Source: Candidatus Baldrarchaeum yapensis (GTDB lineage Archaea > Asgardarchaeota > Baldrarchaeia > Baldrarchaeales > Baldrarchaeaceae). From it: DNA of 64,000 nucleotides. Of the stretch, positions 36,060 to 45,084 are shown one piece after another. Position 1 is the first letter of the stretch. Each line of letters opens with the position of its first letter. The notes beneath the pieces were generated by a model that made no database searches, had not been told where the DNA came from, and saw only the letters and a list, made by a program, of their open reading frames with translations. The position numbers and the translations under genes are program-made. Location: NCBI GenBank assembly GCA_016840465.1, contig JAEOSH010000004.1:1-64000 (forward strand). The letters are read 5' to 3'.

Positions 36060-37325
36060 ATGGCAGTGCAGGAGTCCTCATTACGCCTGAACATGAACTC
36101 TCCCGGGGGTTCTCTTATTACTAAAACACACGCGATTACCGGAGTGGACGCAGCGATTTTCGCAGTATGCCTTTCAACATTCCTTGTAAGATTTGGGTTC
36201 GGAGAACTCAACTTGATCGTCCCTTACCACCTAGCGTCTATTGGGGTTCCAAGGACGCTCATCGGAATCGCCCTCTCTCTGAACGCAACTGTGGAGATGT
36301 GTACCGCGTTGCCCGCGGGGGCAATGGCTGACAAATTTGGCAGGTCGAAAATGTTTCTATTGGGCCTTTTCTTGGTCTCCCTGACGCTTGCGTGCTTCTC
36401 TCTGGCAACCGAATGGTGGCATTTTGCAATGCTGTGCGGATTCCTCGGCTTTGGGGAGGCATTTACGATCGCGCCGGCACTTGCGCTATTGACGGACTAC
36501 ACGGAGGTGGAGAGGAGGGGAAGGGTCATGGGGTTCTTTGACGCATCGGTGACTTTAGGATATGCTGCGGGCCCGCTGGCCGCCGGTTTTCTTTATGAGA
36601 AATTCGGTCATGGAATCACGTTCCAAATCGCGAGTGGAATGGTAATTATCGCTTTTGTCATATCAGCATTTTTAGTAAGGGATGTGAGCCGTGATGTGGG
36701 TCATTTGGGTTCTAAGAGAAGTATCATTCTGTCCGATGCTGATTTATCTCAGTATAAGAGACTCTTCCCGCTAATCGTGTCTTGGATACTTGCGATGTTT
36801 ATCTTAGCTGTGGGGCAGGTTGTCATTCCAATGTACGCGGAAGCCCACAATGTCGGTACGGGAAGACTGGGAATAGTGATGGCGGCCGTGTGTATAACGC
36901 TGATTGCAAGCTACGTACTGTTCGGCGCGATCGCAGATCGTGTTGGGAGAAAGATTCCGATGATATTTGGGCTGTCGGTATCCACGGTATCGATAATGCT
37001 GATGGGGATAACAAACACATGGGAGAGCGCCGAAATTCTCCTCCCGATGGTTGCCGTCGGAGGGGGTGCGTTTGCTCCCGCTGCTCTTGCGCTTCTGGGA
37101 GACATTGCTCCCGAGAGGGGTAGGGGGGTGACTATGGGAATCTACGATGTCGTCGTGGCGACCGGGATGACCATGGGTCCCCTCTTTGCGGGCGTGATTT
37201 CGGATCTCATGGGATTCGGTGCACTTTTCTTAATGTGCTCCGCAATAACCGCCGCCAACCTGGTGATGGTCACGTTTTTCGTAAAGATGGGGGACGGGGG
37301 CGGGAAATGTGCACACCGATCATAG
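36060..37325 (+). CDS. MFS transporter
   Basis: About 421 residues from ATG 36060. Twelve hydrophobic segments. AGAMADKFGRSKMFLLG (signature loop 2-3) and FGAIADRVGRKIPMIFG in the second half. DYTEVERRGRVMGFFDASVTLG and DIAPERGRGVTMGIYDVVVATG are the segment 4/5 and 10/11 repeats, a marker of drug/metabolite efflux members. Paralogue of the transporter at 21740. Its 3-prime end overlaps the minus-strand membrane gene by 56 bases. Confidence 0.9.
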   Translation: MAVQESSLRLNMNSPGGSLITKTHAITGVDAAIFAVCLSTFLVRFGFGELNLIVPYHLASIGVPRTLIGIALSLNATVEMCTALPAGAMADKFGRSKMFLLGLFLVSLTLACFSLATEWWHFAMLCGFLGFGEAFTIAPALALLTDYTEVERRGRVMGFFDASVTLGYAAGPLAAGFLYEKFGHGITFQIASGMVIIAFVISAFLVRDVSRDVGHLGSKRSIILSDADLSQYKRLFPLIVSWILAMFILAVGQVVIPMYAEAHNVGTGRLGIVMAAVCITLIASYVLFGAIADRVGRKIPMIFGLSVSTVSIMLMGITNTWESAEILLPMVAVGGGAFAPAALALLGDIAPERGRGVTMGIYDVVVATGMTMGPLFAGVISDLMGFGALFLMCSAITAANLVMVTFFVKMGDGGGKCAHRS

Positions 37326-37701
37326 AGGGGATGAGTATCGAGAGGAGCATGGTCGTCGCGTTGTGTTCAAATGGTGCGGTGGCGGTCCAGATCGTCAGGT
37401 GGATACCCGACAGCGATGATAATACGAGAAACGCGACTATAGACGCGATCGTGCAAATTACCGAAACCAAGAGGCATCTCCAATATTCCCTCATTATGAA
37501 TCCGGATGAGAGGCCAGCGACTGCCCATGCTAATATCGGCACATAGACTCCACGGCGATAGTTTGTGTAGGGGGAGCATAGATCCGCCAGCACCCTGAGG
37601 AGGGCGTACGTCGCGGTGTACGGCAATCTTTGTATCCACAGGTATTCTAGGGAGAGTGCAACTATGAACACCATTATAATTGCGGCGAGCGATCTCTTCA
37701 T
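37270..37701 (-). CDS. Small polytopic membrane protein
   Basis: 143 residues. Hydrophobic segments near 5-23, 50-68, 76-98 and 112-128 (AAIIMVFIVALSLEYLWI, VPILAWAVAGLSSGFIM, LLVSVICTIASIVAFLVLSSL, TTMLLSILIPSMIGVHI). No known motif. The tail-to-tail overlap with the MFS gene and the start facing tgtA suggest an independent unit. Confidence 0.65.
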   Translation of the reverse strand: MKRSLAAIIMVFIVALSLEYLWIQRLPYTATYALLRVLADLCSPYTNYRRGVYVPILAWAVAGLSSGFIMREYWRCLLVSVICTIASIVAFLVLSSLSGIHLTIWTATAPFEHNATTMLLSILIPSMIGVHISRPRPPSLRKT

Positions 37702-37773
37702 GAACTCGCCCTCCTAGAAAGAGAGTGAACTTCCGAGTTTTGAAATTTTCGAGTGAAAGGAGATGTAGCGTCC

Positions 37774-39840
37774 ATGGCGTTTGAGATAAAATATCGTGAC
37801 GGCATGGGCAGGATAGGGCTGCTTGAGACGCCTCACGGGAGAGTGGAGACGCCGGCATTGATGCCGGTGGTCAATCCGAAAAAGCCGGTCATTCCCGTCG
37901 AGGAATTGGTGAAGACCTACAAATCCGAGATAATAATCACGAACAGCTACATCATCTACAGGGATCCCGAACTCAGAGAGGAGGCACTAAAGCGCGGAGT
38001 TCATGAGTTGCTGGGATTTAAGGGTCCTATAATGACTGACTCCGGGGCTTTTCAGATGTACGTCTACGGGGATGTGCAGGTGGAGCCCCTAGAGATAGTA
38101 AGGTTCCAGAGGGAGATGGGGAGCGACATCGGGGTTATTCTCGACATTTTCGGGAACCCGTATGAGGAGGAGAGTGTAGTTCGGTGGTGGGTTGAGGAGA
38201 CGGTCAAGAGAGCCCAAATGGCGGTCGCAGAGAAGGGCAACATGTTACTTGCGTGCACCGTGCAGGGTGGACGCTATCCACACTTGAGGGCGGAATGTGC
38301 ACGGAAACTATCCGAGTTGGACGCGGATGTGTATCCGATAGGCGGGGTTGTACCTCTGATGGAGAACTATAAGTTCAGAGACCTCGTGGAGGTGATAATA
38401 TCCTCGAAATTAAACCTTCCGCCTGAAAAGCCAGTCCATTTGTTTGGTTGCGGACACCCGATGATTTTTGCGATTGCGGTCCTCCTCGGGTGCGATCTTT
38501 TCGATTCCGCCTCCTACTCGAAGTACGCTGCGGATGATAGAGTCATTTTGCCTACGAGAACCGTAAGGCTCGAGGAACTGGACTACATCCCATGCTCCTG
38601 TCCGGTGTGCTCAAAGTATGATGTCAAGGAGCTTAAGGAGATGAGGAGAGAGGAGAGGTTTCCGCTGATTGCGAGGCATAACCTGTTCGTCAGTTTTGAG
38701 GAGATAAGGAGGGTGAAGCAGGCAATAAAGGAGGGCATGCTTTGGGAGCTGGCAGAGCAGAGGGCGAGGGCTCACCCCAATCTGACAGCCGCTTTTCGCG
38801 TGATCGGGAAATATGTTGACAAGATGGAGAGGTACGACCCGGTGATCAAGAAGTCGGCATTTTTCCATTTGAGTTGCGAATCTCTCAGCAGGCCGGAACC
38901 GTATAGATACGCCAAAAGGCTCAAGGAGAGGTACAAGCGACCGCCTGATGCAAAGATTCTACTATTGTTGCCGGACAGGGGAGAGAAGCCCTACACGGTT
39001 GATTACTCTTCCGAGTTATCCGAATTGAAGAAAGCCCTCGGAGATTTGTTTAACCACGTGCATGTGGCTTTCCTCACAATATTCGGTATCGTTCCCATAG
39101 AGTTGGAGGAGATATATCCCGTGCAGCAGTCAGTCATTCAGAAGAGATTTACTTCCGATGAGCTGAAGTACGTCGAGCACAGAATGCTCGAGTACTTTTC
39201 TAAGAACACATATGAGCATGTGCTTTATTTGAGGGGAGGCGTCGACTTCGACGATCTTGTCAGCAGGATCGCTTACAGATTTCTTATCAGCATGTGTGAT
39301 GATGTGGGAGATGTGGCAGATACTATTAAGAGGATATCCCAGGAGACGACTGTGAGGCCACGCGTTTTTGAATTGGAGAAACTGATTGCGGTTGCCGACT
39401 ACCAATTTGGCGAGGGCGCGGGCGAGGCTCTCTTCATGCCCGCCGACAAGATAAGGTGGGAGTTGTCGAAGCAGACGGGGAAGATAAGGTTTGTGTACAG
39501 GGATGACGAGTTGATTTTAACCTTAGTGCCGACCACAGGCTTCTTTACGTTAATGCCGCGGGCCGCCAAACTTCTGGTCAGAAGGCTGGAGTATCCGAGG
39601 CTCAGAGTAGTTGTGAACGAGGACGCCGAGCCATTTGTTAAGAGGGGTAGGAGTGTGTTCCCCAAGTTCATAGTCGATTGTGACCCCGAAATAAGACCGG
39701 AGGAGGAAGTGATAGTGGTGAACGAGAACGATGATGTGCTTGCGGTGGGGAGGGCTCTTCTTTCCGGGGTGGAGATGAAAAGGTTCAGAAGGGGAGTTGC
39801 GGTTAAGGTGAGGAGGGGCGTTGAAAAAAGTAAAAAATAA
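37774..39840 (+). CDS. tgtA: Archaeosine tRNA-guanine transglycosylase (ArcTGT)
   Basis: 688 residues from ATG 37774 (MAFEIKYRDGMGRIGLLETPHG); GTG 37753 is less likely. N-terminal TGT barrel: LMPVVNPKK, IIITNSYIIY, IMTDSGAFQMYVYG (catalytic Asp loop), ACTVQGGRYP; zinc site CSCPVCSKYDVK with a following His. C1/C2 domains follow; the last 80 residues (VVVNEDAEPFVKRGRSVFPKFI, VIVVNENDDVLAVGRALLSGVE) are a PUA domain. It exchanges guanine-15 for preQ0 in tRNA, the first step to archaeosine. Some family members are split or shorter; this one is full length. Confidence 0.96.
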   Translation: MAFEIKYRDGMGRIGLLETPHGRVETPALMPVVNPKKPVIPVEELVKTYKSEIIITNSYIIYRDPELREEALKRGVHELLGFKGPIMTDSGAFQMYVYGDVQVEPLEIVRFQREMGSDIGVILDIFGNPYEEESVVRWWVEETVKRAQMAVAEKGNMLLACTVQGGRYPHLRAECARKLSELDADVYPIGGVVPLMENYKFRDLVEVIISSKLNLPPEKPVHLFGCGHPMIFAIAVLLGCDLFDSASYSKYAADDRVILPTRTVRLEELDYIPCSCPVCSKYDVKELKEMRREERFPLIARHNLFVSFEEIRRVKQAIKEGMLWELAEQRARAHPNLTAAFRVIGKYVDKMERYDPVIKKSAFFHLSCESLSRPEPYRYAKRLKERYKRPPDAKILLLLPDRGEKPYTVDYSSELSELKKALGDLFNHVHVAFLTIFGIVPIELEEIYPVQQSVIQKRFTSDELKYVEHRMLEYFSKNTYEHVLYLRGGVDFDDLVSRIAYRFLISMCDDVGDVADTIKRISQETTVRPRVFELEKLIAVADYQFGEGAGEALFMPADKIRWELSKQTGKIRFVYRDDELILTLVPTTGFFTLMPRAAKLLVRRLEYPRLRVVVNEDAEPFVKRGRSVFPKFIVDCDPEIRPEEEVIVVNENDDVLAVGRALLSGVEMKRFRRGVAVKVRRGVEKSKK

Positions 39841-39858
39841 AGTGATGAGTGTAAGGGA

Positions 39859-40017
39859 TCAATCGGCTTTTTCGTAGAATATGAGTTTGCAATTGGCGCA
39901 CTCGAATACCCTTACTCTGATTCCGCGCGTCCTTCCCACCTTTATCGTCGGCATTCCCAGCTCGACTCCCTTCCCACCGCATCGGGGACACTTGTGTTCC
40001 TCTTCGCTCATGTTCAT
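39859..40017 (-). CDS. Small zinc-ribbon protein (52 aa)
   Basis: Encoded by MNMSEEEHKCPRCGGKGVEL, then GMPTIKVGRTRGIRVRVFEC and ANCKLIFYEKAD. Two CxxC knuckles (CPRC and CANC) 27 residues apart form a zinc ribbon. ATG at 40017 with AGGGGG immediately upstream on the minus strand; an alternative ATG is at 40011. Convergent with tgtA (18-bp gap). Similar small archaeal zinc ribbons are often transcription- or ribosome-associated, but the role here is unknown. Confidence 0.8.
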   Translation of the reverse strand: MNMSEEEHKCPRCGGKGVELGMPTIKVGRTRGIRVRVFECANCKLIFYEKAD

Positions 40018-40168
40018 CCCCCTAAGAGAATTTTGTGCCTACGAAAATTTACGGATATCGTATCCGGGTGTGAAGATGATGGCTTTAGGTGGGACTTAAA
40101 TTGTCGAAGGCGATCACGATCGCACATTTTATTTATCATCAGGCCGAATGAGAAGTGGTGTTTTCGAG

Positions 40169-41401
40169 ATGAAGCCTGCGATGATTACTGTATCGTCGGA
40201 TCCGCAGGAAAGGGGGGCACGGACGGTTCACGCAAGGTATGCATCCCTGCTCAGGAAATTCTGCTCGGAAGTTCTTCCTATTGTTACAACTTCCGAGGAA
40301 CTAGAGAAGTTGGAAGATAGATTGAGAAGGCTACCGTTGGTATTTACAGTAGTCGCGACCGGTGGAACCTCAGATCTGATATTGAAAATTGCGGAGTATA
40401 CGAGGGTTGTGATGCTAACACACGGGAAGCAGAACTCCCTCGCATCTGCGTTGAACGCCACCATTCGTCTTAAGCGTAGGGGGATATACACTAAGGTCAT
40501 CCATGAACTATCAACGGATACATTAAGAGAGATCGCGGTGATTTCACAGGCAGCCGACGTTCTTTCTAGAATTAAAGAATTGGAAGTGGTGTTGTTCTGT
40601 GCGCCGGAACAATGGGCCCGAGAAAGATACGGTGTGGAGTTCCTCGAGAGTCTCGGAATGAAACTGACGTTTGTAAACCCCGATGAGTTCATCGAACGGT
40701 ACGAATCTGCTATGGAGAGCATAAAATTGCTAAAGAGGTTTCTGGAAGTTCCTTCGGTTGATGTGACGCAGGAAGACGTATCAAAGGTATCTAAGATTTT
40801 AGCGGCGGTTCTGCAGTACATGCAGGAACATGGCACGATCATTTGTGCCTTCAGATGCTTTCCATTTTTGAAGAAGACAGGAATAACTCCATGTCTTGTG
40901 CTATCGTATCTCCTCGATAGAGGAGTAACCGCAGCATGTGAGGGAGATCTTTCATCCATGCTCATGATGGAGATCCTGCGCCTTCTTTCCGGGAGACCGG
41001 CATTTATGGCAAACATAGAAGATGTAACGGGCAATATGCTTTTTCTGGCACACTGTACTGTTGCGACGACGATCCTCAGAACATACGTTTTAAGGACCCA
41101 TTTCGAGACCGGGTATGGGGTGAGCATAGCTGGGATATTCGATGATAACTTGGAGGTTACCGTCGCGAACTTCTCCCCGGACTTTAAGGAAATGTTCGTA
41201 GGTAGGGGAATAATAAAGGACGGGAAACCGAAATCTGAGGAGTGTTGTCGCACACAGGTGCTCATCGAAATGACAGGAGATCTTCAAACACTTTTGGACG
41301 AACCCGTTAACAGACATCTATGCGTTGCCATCGGTAATTACGAGGCGCATTTGAAGGCTATTGCAGAAATGCTCGGCATAAAAGTGAGAACGCCGAAGTA
41401 A
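40169..41401 (+). CDS. L-fucose/arabinose isomerase-like protein
   Basis: About 410 residues (ATG 40169; ATG 40148 also in frame). VVATGGTSDLILKIAEY, ANSLASALNATIRL-like segment (KQNSLASALNATIRL), FRCFPFLKKTGITPCLVLSYLLDRGVTAACEGDLSSMLMMEIL and MANIEDVTGNMLFLAHC, correspond to the C-terminal substrate/metal region of the FucI/AraA superfamily (E...D...H). It likely isomerises an aldose/ketose sugar or a related polyol. No sugar-utilisation operon accompanies it; HerA follows 86 bases later. Confidence 0.8.
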   Translation: MKPAMITVSSDPQERGARTVHARYASLLRKFCSEVLPIVTTSEELEKLEDRLRRLPLVFTVVATGGTSDLILKIAEYTRVVMLTHGKQNSLASALNATIRLKRRGIYTKVIHELSTDTLREIAVISQAADVLSRIKELEVVLFCAPEQWARERYGVEFLESLGMKLTFVNPDEFIERYESAMESIKLLKRFLEVPSVDVTQEDVSKVSKILAAVLQYMQEHGTIICAFRCFPFLKKTGITPCLVLSYLLDRGVTAACEGDLSSMLMMEILRLLSGRPAFMANIEDVTGNMLFLAHCTVATTILRTYVLRTHFETGYGVSIAGIFDDNLEVTVANFSPDFKEMFVGRGIIKDGKPKSEECCRTQVLIEMTGDLQTLLDEPVNRHLCVAIGNYEAHLKAIAEMLGIKVRTPK

Positions 41402-41487
41402 TAATTATCGGATCCAACTCACTTACAGTTTTCTGTTAATTTTTCATAAAGAGTAAAACTCAACAATATCATCGATCTTAAGTTGAT

Positions 41488-42948
41488 TTGCGGAAGGTGT
41501 GGAGGTTGTGCAAGTCTGCTGAGAGTGTGGGGGTCATAGTCGGGAAGACCACCACTCACACAGTGACGATAGAGGTCACGGGGAGGATTGAGAATAAGAG
41601 TTTCGTGGAAGTCAAGCATAATGACCGCAACTTCCTTCTTCTTGTAACCGATATGTGGATTAAGGACGGGAAAACTTATGCAAAGTGCTCGGTAATTGGG
41701 GACCTGCCCCCGACACCATTTGTGCCTGGAACGGAAGTGCATCCAGCATCTCATGAAACAATACGCAACGCACTTATGCTCAAGGTCTCGGAGAAAGAGG
41801 GTATCTACATCGGGAGGCTACGTAATTATCATGACATCAAAGTTCTGCTTCCGATAAAGAATTTGGGAAGGATCTTCATAACGGGGAGGACCGGCTCAGG
41901 TAAGTCTTACACGGTTGCGGTGTTTGTGGAGGAGTTTCTGAAAAAGGAAATTCCGGTAGTGATAATAGATAGGCATGGGGAATACTCCAGTCTCAAAGTG
42001 CCCTCAGACGAGAGTAAAATCCCGGAGGGGTTTGATGTCAGTCCACGGGGGTACCGAGATCAAATAATGGAGTTTGCGAGGGTGGATGTAAACCCCGGGG
42101 CGGATCTTCCCATTGAGGCAATACTCACCGCGGAGCCTCAGGATCTCGTGGCATCTAGGCAGTGTACAATAATAAACTTGCGGGGATTGGACCCCGAGGA
42201 GCAGCATGTTCTGGCGTCCGAGGTCCTCGGGAAGTTGTTTGATGCAGCGATGGTTGGAAGGATACAGCCGTTTTTCATCGTGATAGACGAGGCGCATTTC
42301 TTTGCGGGAAAGGAGAAGGTTCCGTCTAAGGAAATTGTGAGGCGGATTGCGCAGGAGGGGCGGAAGTTTGGGATCAACATGATACTCGTAACGCAAAGGC
42401 CTCAACTTCTGGATACGACGATAAGGGCGCAAACCGGGACCTGGGTGATTCACTGCTTGGTGGACTACCGAGATATCGACATAGCGGTAAAGAGTGCTGA
42501 GGGAATGGATGAAACGTGGAAGGAGGAGATAAGAAGGCTGGATCCGGGGATTGCGGTAATAACGGGAGATGCCGTTGGCAGAGTGCCCTTACTCGTGAGG
42601 ATCCGGCCGAGGGAAACGATCCACGGGGCTGAAGGGTTCAACCCTTTAGAGTTTGTTGAGCATAAGGATCGCGAGGAGATGGAGAGGCGCCGAGAGGCCC
42701 TGATGGAGAAATTTTCAGCAAAGCTTCGGGAGGGGCGAATATTATGGGAAAAATACATTGCCAAAGGGAGAACCAGTGTTGAGAATTTGCGAAGGGAGCT
42801 TGAAAGGGTAATAAGGGAAAGAGATCGACTTCTAAGGGAGAACGAGAGGCTTAAGGAGGAGAATAAGAGGCTACGGGAGAGGCTTAAAGAGTTGATAAGA
42901 AAGGCAGAGGAGGCGATCGAATCTATAAAAAGGTCTCGACGATTATAG
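41488..42948 (+). CDS. HerA-like DNA translocase/helicase ATPase
   Basis: 486 residues from TTG 41488. N-terminal HAS-barrel (VGVIVGKTTTHTVTIEVTG, KTYAKCSVIGD), then the RecA-like core: Walker A GRTGSGKSYTV, Walker B FFIVIDEAHFF, RIAQEGRKFGINMILVTQRPQL. The last 80 residues form a charged coiled coil (RDRLLRENERLKEENKRLRERL). HerA works with NurA in end resection; no nurA, rad50 or mre11 is adjacent. Its stop converges on the MNT-HEPN gene with a 2-bp gap. Confidence 0.93.
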   Translation: MRKVWRLCKSAESVGVIVGKTTTHTVTIEVTGRIENKSFVEVKHNDRNFLLLVTDMWIKDGKTYAKCSVIGDLPPTPFVPGTEVHPASHETIRNALMLKVSEKEGIYIGRLRNYHDIKVLLPIKNLGRIFITGRTGSGKSYTVAVFVEEFLKKEIPVVIIDRHGEYSSLKVPSDESKIPEGFDVSPRGYRDQIMEFARVDVNPGADLPIEAILTAEPQDLVASRQCTIINLRGLDPEEQHVLASEVLGKLFDAAMVGRIQPFFIVIDEAHFFAGKEKVPSKEIVRRIAQEGRKFGINMILVTQRPQLLDTTIRAQTGTWVIHCLVDYRDIDIAVKSAEGMDETWKEEIRRLDPGIAVITGDAVGRVPLLVRIRPRETIHGAEGFNPLEFVEHKDREEMERRREALMEKFSAKLREGRILWEKYIAKGRTSVENLRRELERVIRERDRLLRENERLKEENKRLRERLKELIRKAEEAIESIKRSRRL

Positions 42949-42950
42949 AA

Positions 42951-43793
42951 TTACTGCATCTGTCTCGACTCTTTTCTTAAAACTTCTCTAATGAGGTATT
43001 CAAAGCAGGGAACTATTTCTTCCACAAGCTCTCTTATCTTCCTGTACAAAACCCTATAGTCTATGTGCAAATACCTGTGAACGATTATGTTTCTGAGCCT
43101 CACAAACCCCTTAAGTCTTTCACCGAAATCATAAGGGAAGTATTGAGCCTCTACGAGTTTTTCTATAAATTCCACATATGTCTCGGCGGGACCAAGCCCC
43201 ATTGCTGAAACCAGATGACGACACACATCCAGCAGGGCTTCTATCAACACCTGAACGCTTCTCTCCATCGCTCTTCTTAAAGTTCCCGAGGACAGTATTT
43301 CCTCTATGCTCCTCTTAAGGATTTCATCCTTAAGGTATTTTGTCTCTCCTCGTGCAGCTTCAAGTCTGCTGAGAACAACCTGTTTATCTATTCCATTACC
43401 GTTCAGAAACTCTTTAATGGAAAGTTCTCGCAATAGTTGGATTTCCGGGTACCAGGTATTGACCTCGTTAATGATTTTATTCTCAAAACCTCCTCTATCG
43501 ACGAGTTTGATGCCTTCTCTTAAGATCTTAAACTTCATAGAAAGAGGGATGTTCTTGAGGTTCACAAGATCTACTTTTTCCTCGGGAACATTGAGAACTT
43601 TTGCAATTTTAGACTGGAGATGAGCCTCAAGGGCGAGGTCGTCGCCGGAGAGGAGGACCGCTATGTCCCAATCACTATGTAACCTTTGGGAACCGCGCGC
43701 CCTTGAACCGAACAAATATGCTAATAATACTCGGTGCTCCCTTAGCAGGAGCTCCTTGATCCTTTTTATCTCGTCGGAGGCCAATTCTTCCAC
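42951..43793 (-). CDS. Fused MNT nucleotidyltransferase - HEPN (HepT-like) protein
   Basis: 280 residues. Residues about 15-100: LLAYLFGSRARGSQRLHSDWDIAVLLSG, the minimal nucleotidyltransferase active site (GSxxxG, DxD), with DLVNLKN as third acidic strand. Residues about 130-275: an all-helical HepT/DUF86-like domain ending in VRLRNIIVHRYLHIDYRVLY, the HEPN RX4HXY motif. In MntA-HepT systems the antitoxin AMPylates the toxin Tyr of that motif; here both are on one chain. Seven bases downstream of the TIM-barrel gene on the same strand. Confidence 0.9.
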   Translation of the reverse strand: MEELASDEIKRIKELLLREHRVLLAYLFGSRARGSQRLHSDWDIAVLLSGDDLALEAHLQSKIAKVLNVPEEKVDLVNLKNIPLSMKFKILREGIKLVDRGGFENKIINEVNTWYPEIQLLRELSIKEFLNGNGIDKQVVLSRLEAARGETKYLKDEILKRSIEEILSSGTLRRAMERSVQVLIEALLDVCRHLVSAMGLGPAETYVEFIEKLVEAQYFPYDFGERLKGFVRLRNIIVHRYLHIDYRVLYRKIRELVEEIVPCFEYLIREVLRKESRQMQ

Positions 43794-43800
43794 CAGTTCT

Positions 43801-44601
43801 TCACCACTCTAATAGTAGGGACCTCAGATATTTTATTCCCTCGAGTGAGAGGTTCGGCTCGTACACCTCAATTACTATGGCTCCGGTAAACTTAATATCC
43901 TTTAACTTTCCGATCAGTGCCTTCCAGTCTATATTTCCGGTCCCGGGAGGCTTATGGAGGTCTTCGGTTCCATCATTATCATGCGCATGTACGCAGACGA
44001 TTTTATTGGAGAATTCGTCGATGTATCGGAGGGCCCCCTCAGCGAGATTTGCGTGTCCCACGTCAAGACACAATTTTATCATGTCCGAATCAAGGGATCT
44101 AAGCAGGTATTGGATTTCAGGAATATTATCGCACAAGTATACGAGTTCGCTGCAATCGGGTACGGGCTTGAGGTTTTCTATTGCGGCAGGTATCTGAATA
44201 TTTTCGAGAACGGGTATAAACCTTCGAAAAGTGTCGATTGCAATCTCGAGCGCTTTTCGCTTCCCCTCTCTGTAACCAATGTGATGCCCTATGTGAGTGG
44301 TCACCCATTTAGCGTTTAGCACATCCGCAAGTCTCAGGATTCTATCGTAAAGCCTGATGTGGGCGTTCCTTATCATCGGAATTCTATCTCCGAAGTTCAG
44401 CGTGTACGGAGTATGAATGCTCAAACTAATACCCAAAGAATCGGCAATTTCTGCAATTTCCCTAACCTCGCTACTTTCCGGGTTCTCGGCGAGTGCGTAA
44501 TTTGTGTAAATGTCTATCTCAACATGATCTATTCCATGGTGTTCCGCAAGATTTAGATAGAACTTTGTCGGTCTAGGCGATGTCAGGACGCCTATACGCA
44601 T
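43801..44601 (-). CDS. Sugar-phosphate isomerase/epimerase (TIM barrel, AP-endonuclease-2 family)
   Basis: 266 residues. SIHTPYTLNFG, VTTHIGHHIGY, IPAAIENLKPV, KLCLDVGHANL, VCVHAHDNDGTEDLHKPPGTGNIDW, and IVIEVYEPN follow the xylose-isomerase-like barrel with metal ligands Glu, Asp, His and Glu. Either a sugar/keto-acid isomerase or an endonuclease IV relative; the spacing favours an isomerase. Twelve bases downstream of the DtxR-type gene on the same strand. Confidence 0.88.
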   Translation of the reverse strand: MRIGVLTSPRPTKFYLNLAEHHGIDHVEIDIYTNYALAENPESSEVREIAEIADSLGISLSIHTPYTLNFGDRIPMIRNAHIRLYDRILRLADVLNAKWVTTHIGHHIGYREGKRKALEIAIDTFRRFIPVLENIQIPAAIENLKPVPDCSELVYLCDNIPEIQYLLRSLDSDMIKLCLDVGHANLAEGALRYIDEFSNKIVCVHAHDNDGTEDLHKPPGTGNIDWKALIGKLKDIKFTGAIVIEVYEPNLSLEGIKYLRSLLLEW

Positions 44602-44613
44602 GATACCACCGTG

Positions 44614-45084
44614 TCACGGCTCGGCCGCCGTGACGACCTCATCTTTTTCCTCCCTTACTCTCTTACAGCATCTTTCATCGGAGAAAATAGGCTTGCCATG
44701 GGGACATGTGGAAGGGTGATTGAGGAGTTTGCATATTCGGTTTATGAACTCCTCCGATACCACGAAGTCCATGTTTGCGGCCTCCGTGCACGCCTTCTCT
44801 ACATTATACCCCAAGAACTCGACCATGAATACCTCCAGTATCCTATGATTTCGTAAAAGCTGCCTCGCTAATTTTCTTCCCTCCTCGGTGAGCCTTATTC
44901 CCTTGTATGGGATGTACTGTATGTGGTTCCGCTTGGAAAGTTTCTTGAACATCTCAGTGACGGTTGAGGGACTTACCGAGAGTCTCTTCGCGACGTCCAG
45001 CGTTCTTATTATCTCCATGCCCTCCATTTCCATTTCCAGCAGAACCTTAAGATATTCGTACATCCTGCGCCCCAATGCCCTCAC
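44614..45084 (-). CDS. DtxR/MntR-family metalloregulator
   Basis: 156 residues. Winged helix: TLDVAKRLSVSPSTVTEMFKKLSKRNHIQYIPYKGIRLTEEG. Metal-binding dimerisation domain: RNHRILEVFMVEFLGYNVEKACTEAANMDFVVSEEFINRICKLLNHPSTCPHG, with His, Glu and Cys positions of DtxR-type proteins. Overlaps cbiO by 4 bases (ATGA). It probably senses the transported metal and represses the operon through the tandem operator at 47375-47406. Confidence 0.9.
   Translation of the reverse strand: MRALGRRMYEYLKVLLEMEMEGMEIIRTLDVAKRLSVSPSTVTEMFKKLSKRNHIQYIPYKGIRLTEEGRKLARQLLRNHRILEVFMVEFLGYNVEKACTEAANMDFVVSEEFINRICKLLNHPSTCPHGKPIFSDERCCKRVREEKDEVVTAAEP

Noticed and set aside
40228-41265. Long minus-strand frame opposite the isomerase-like gene
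   Set aside because: Shadow of the 40169-41401 coding sequence; Ser/Thr-rich antisense composition and no family features.
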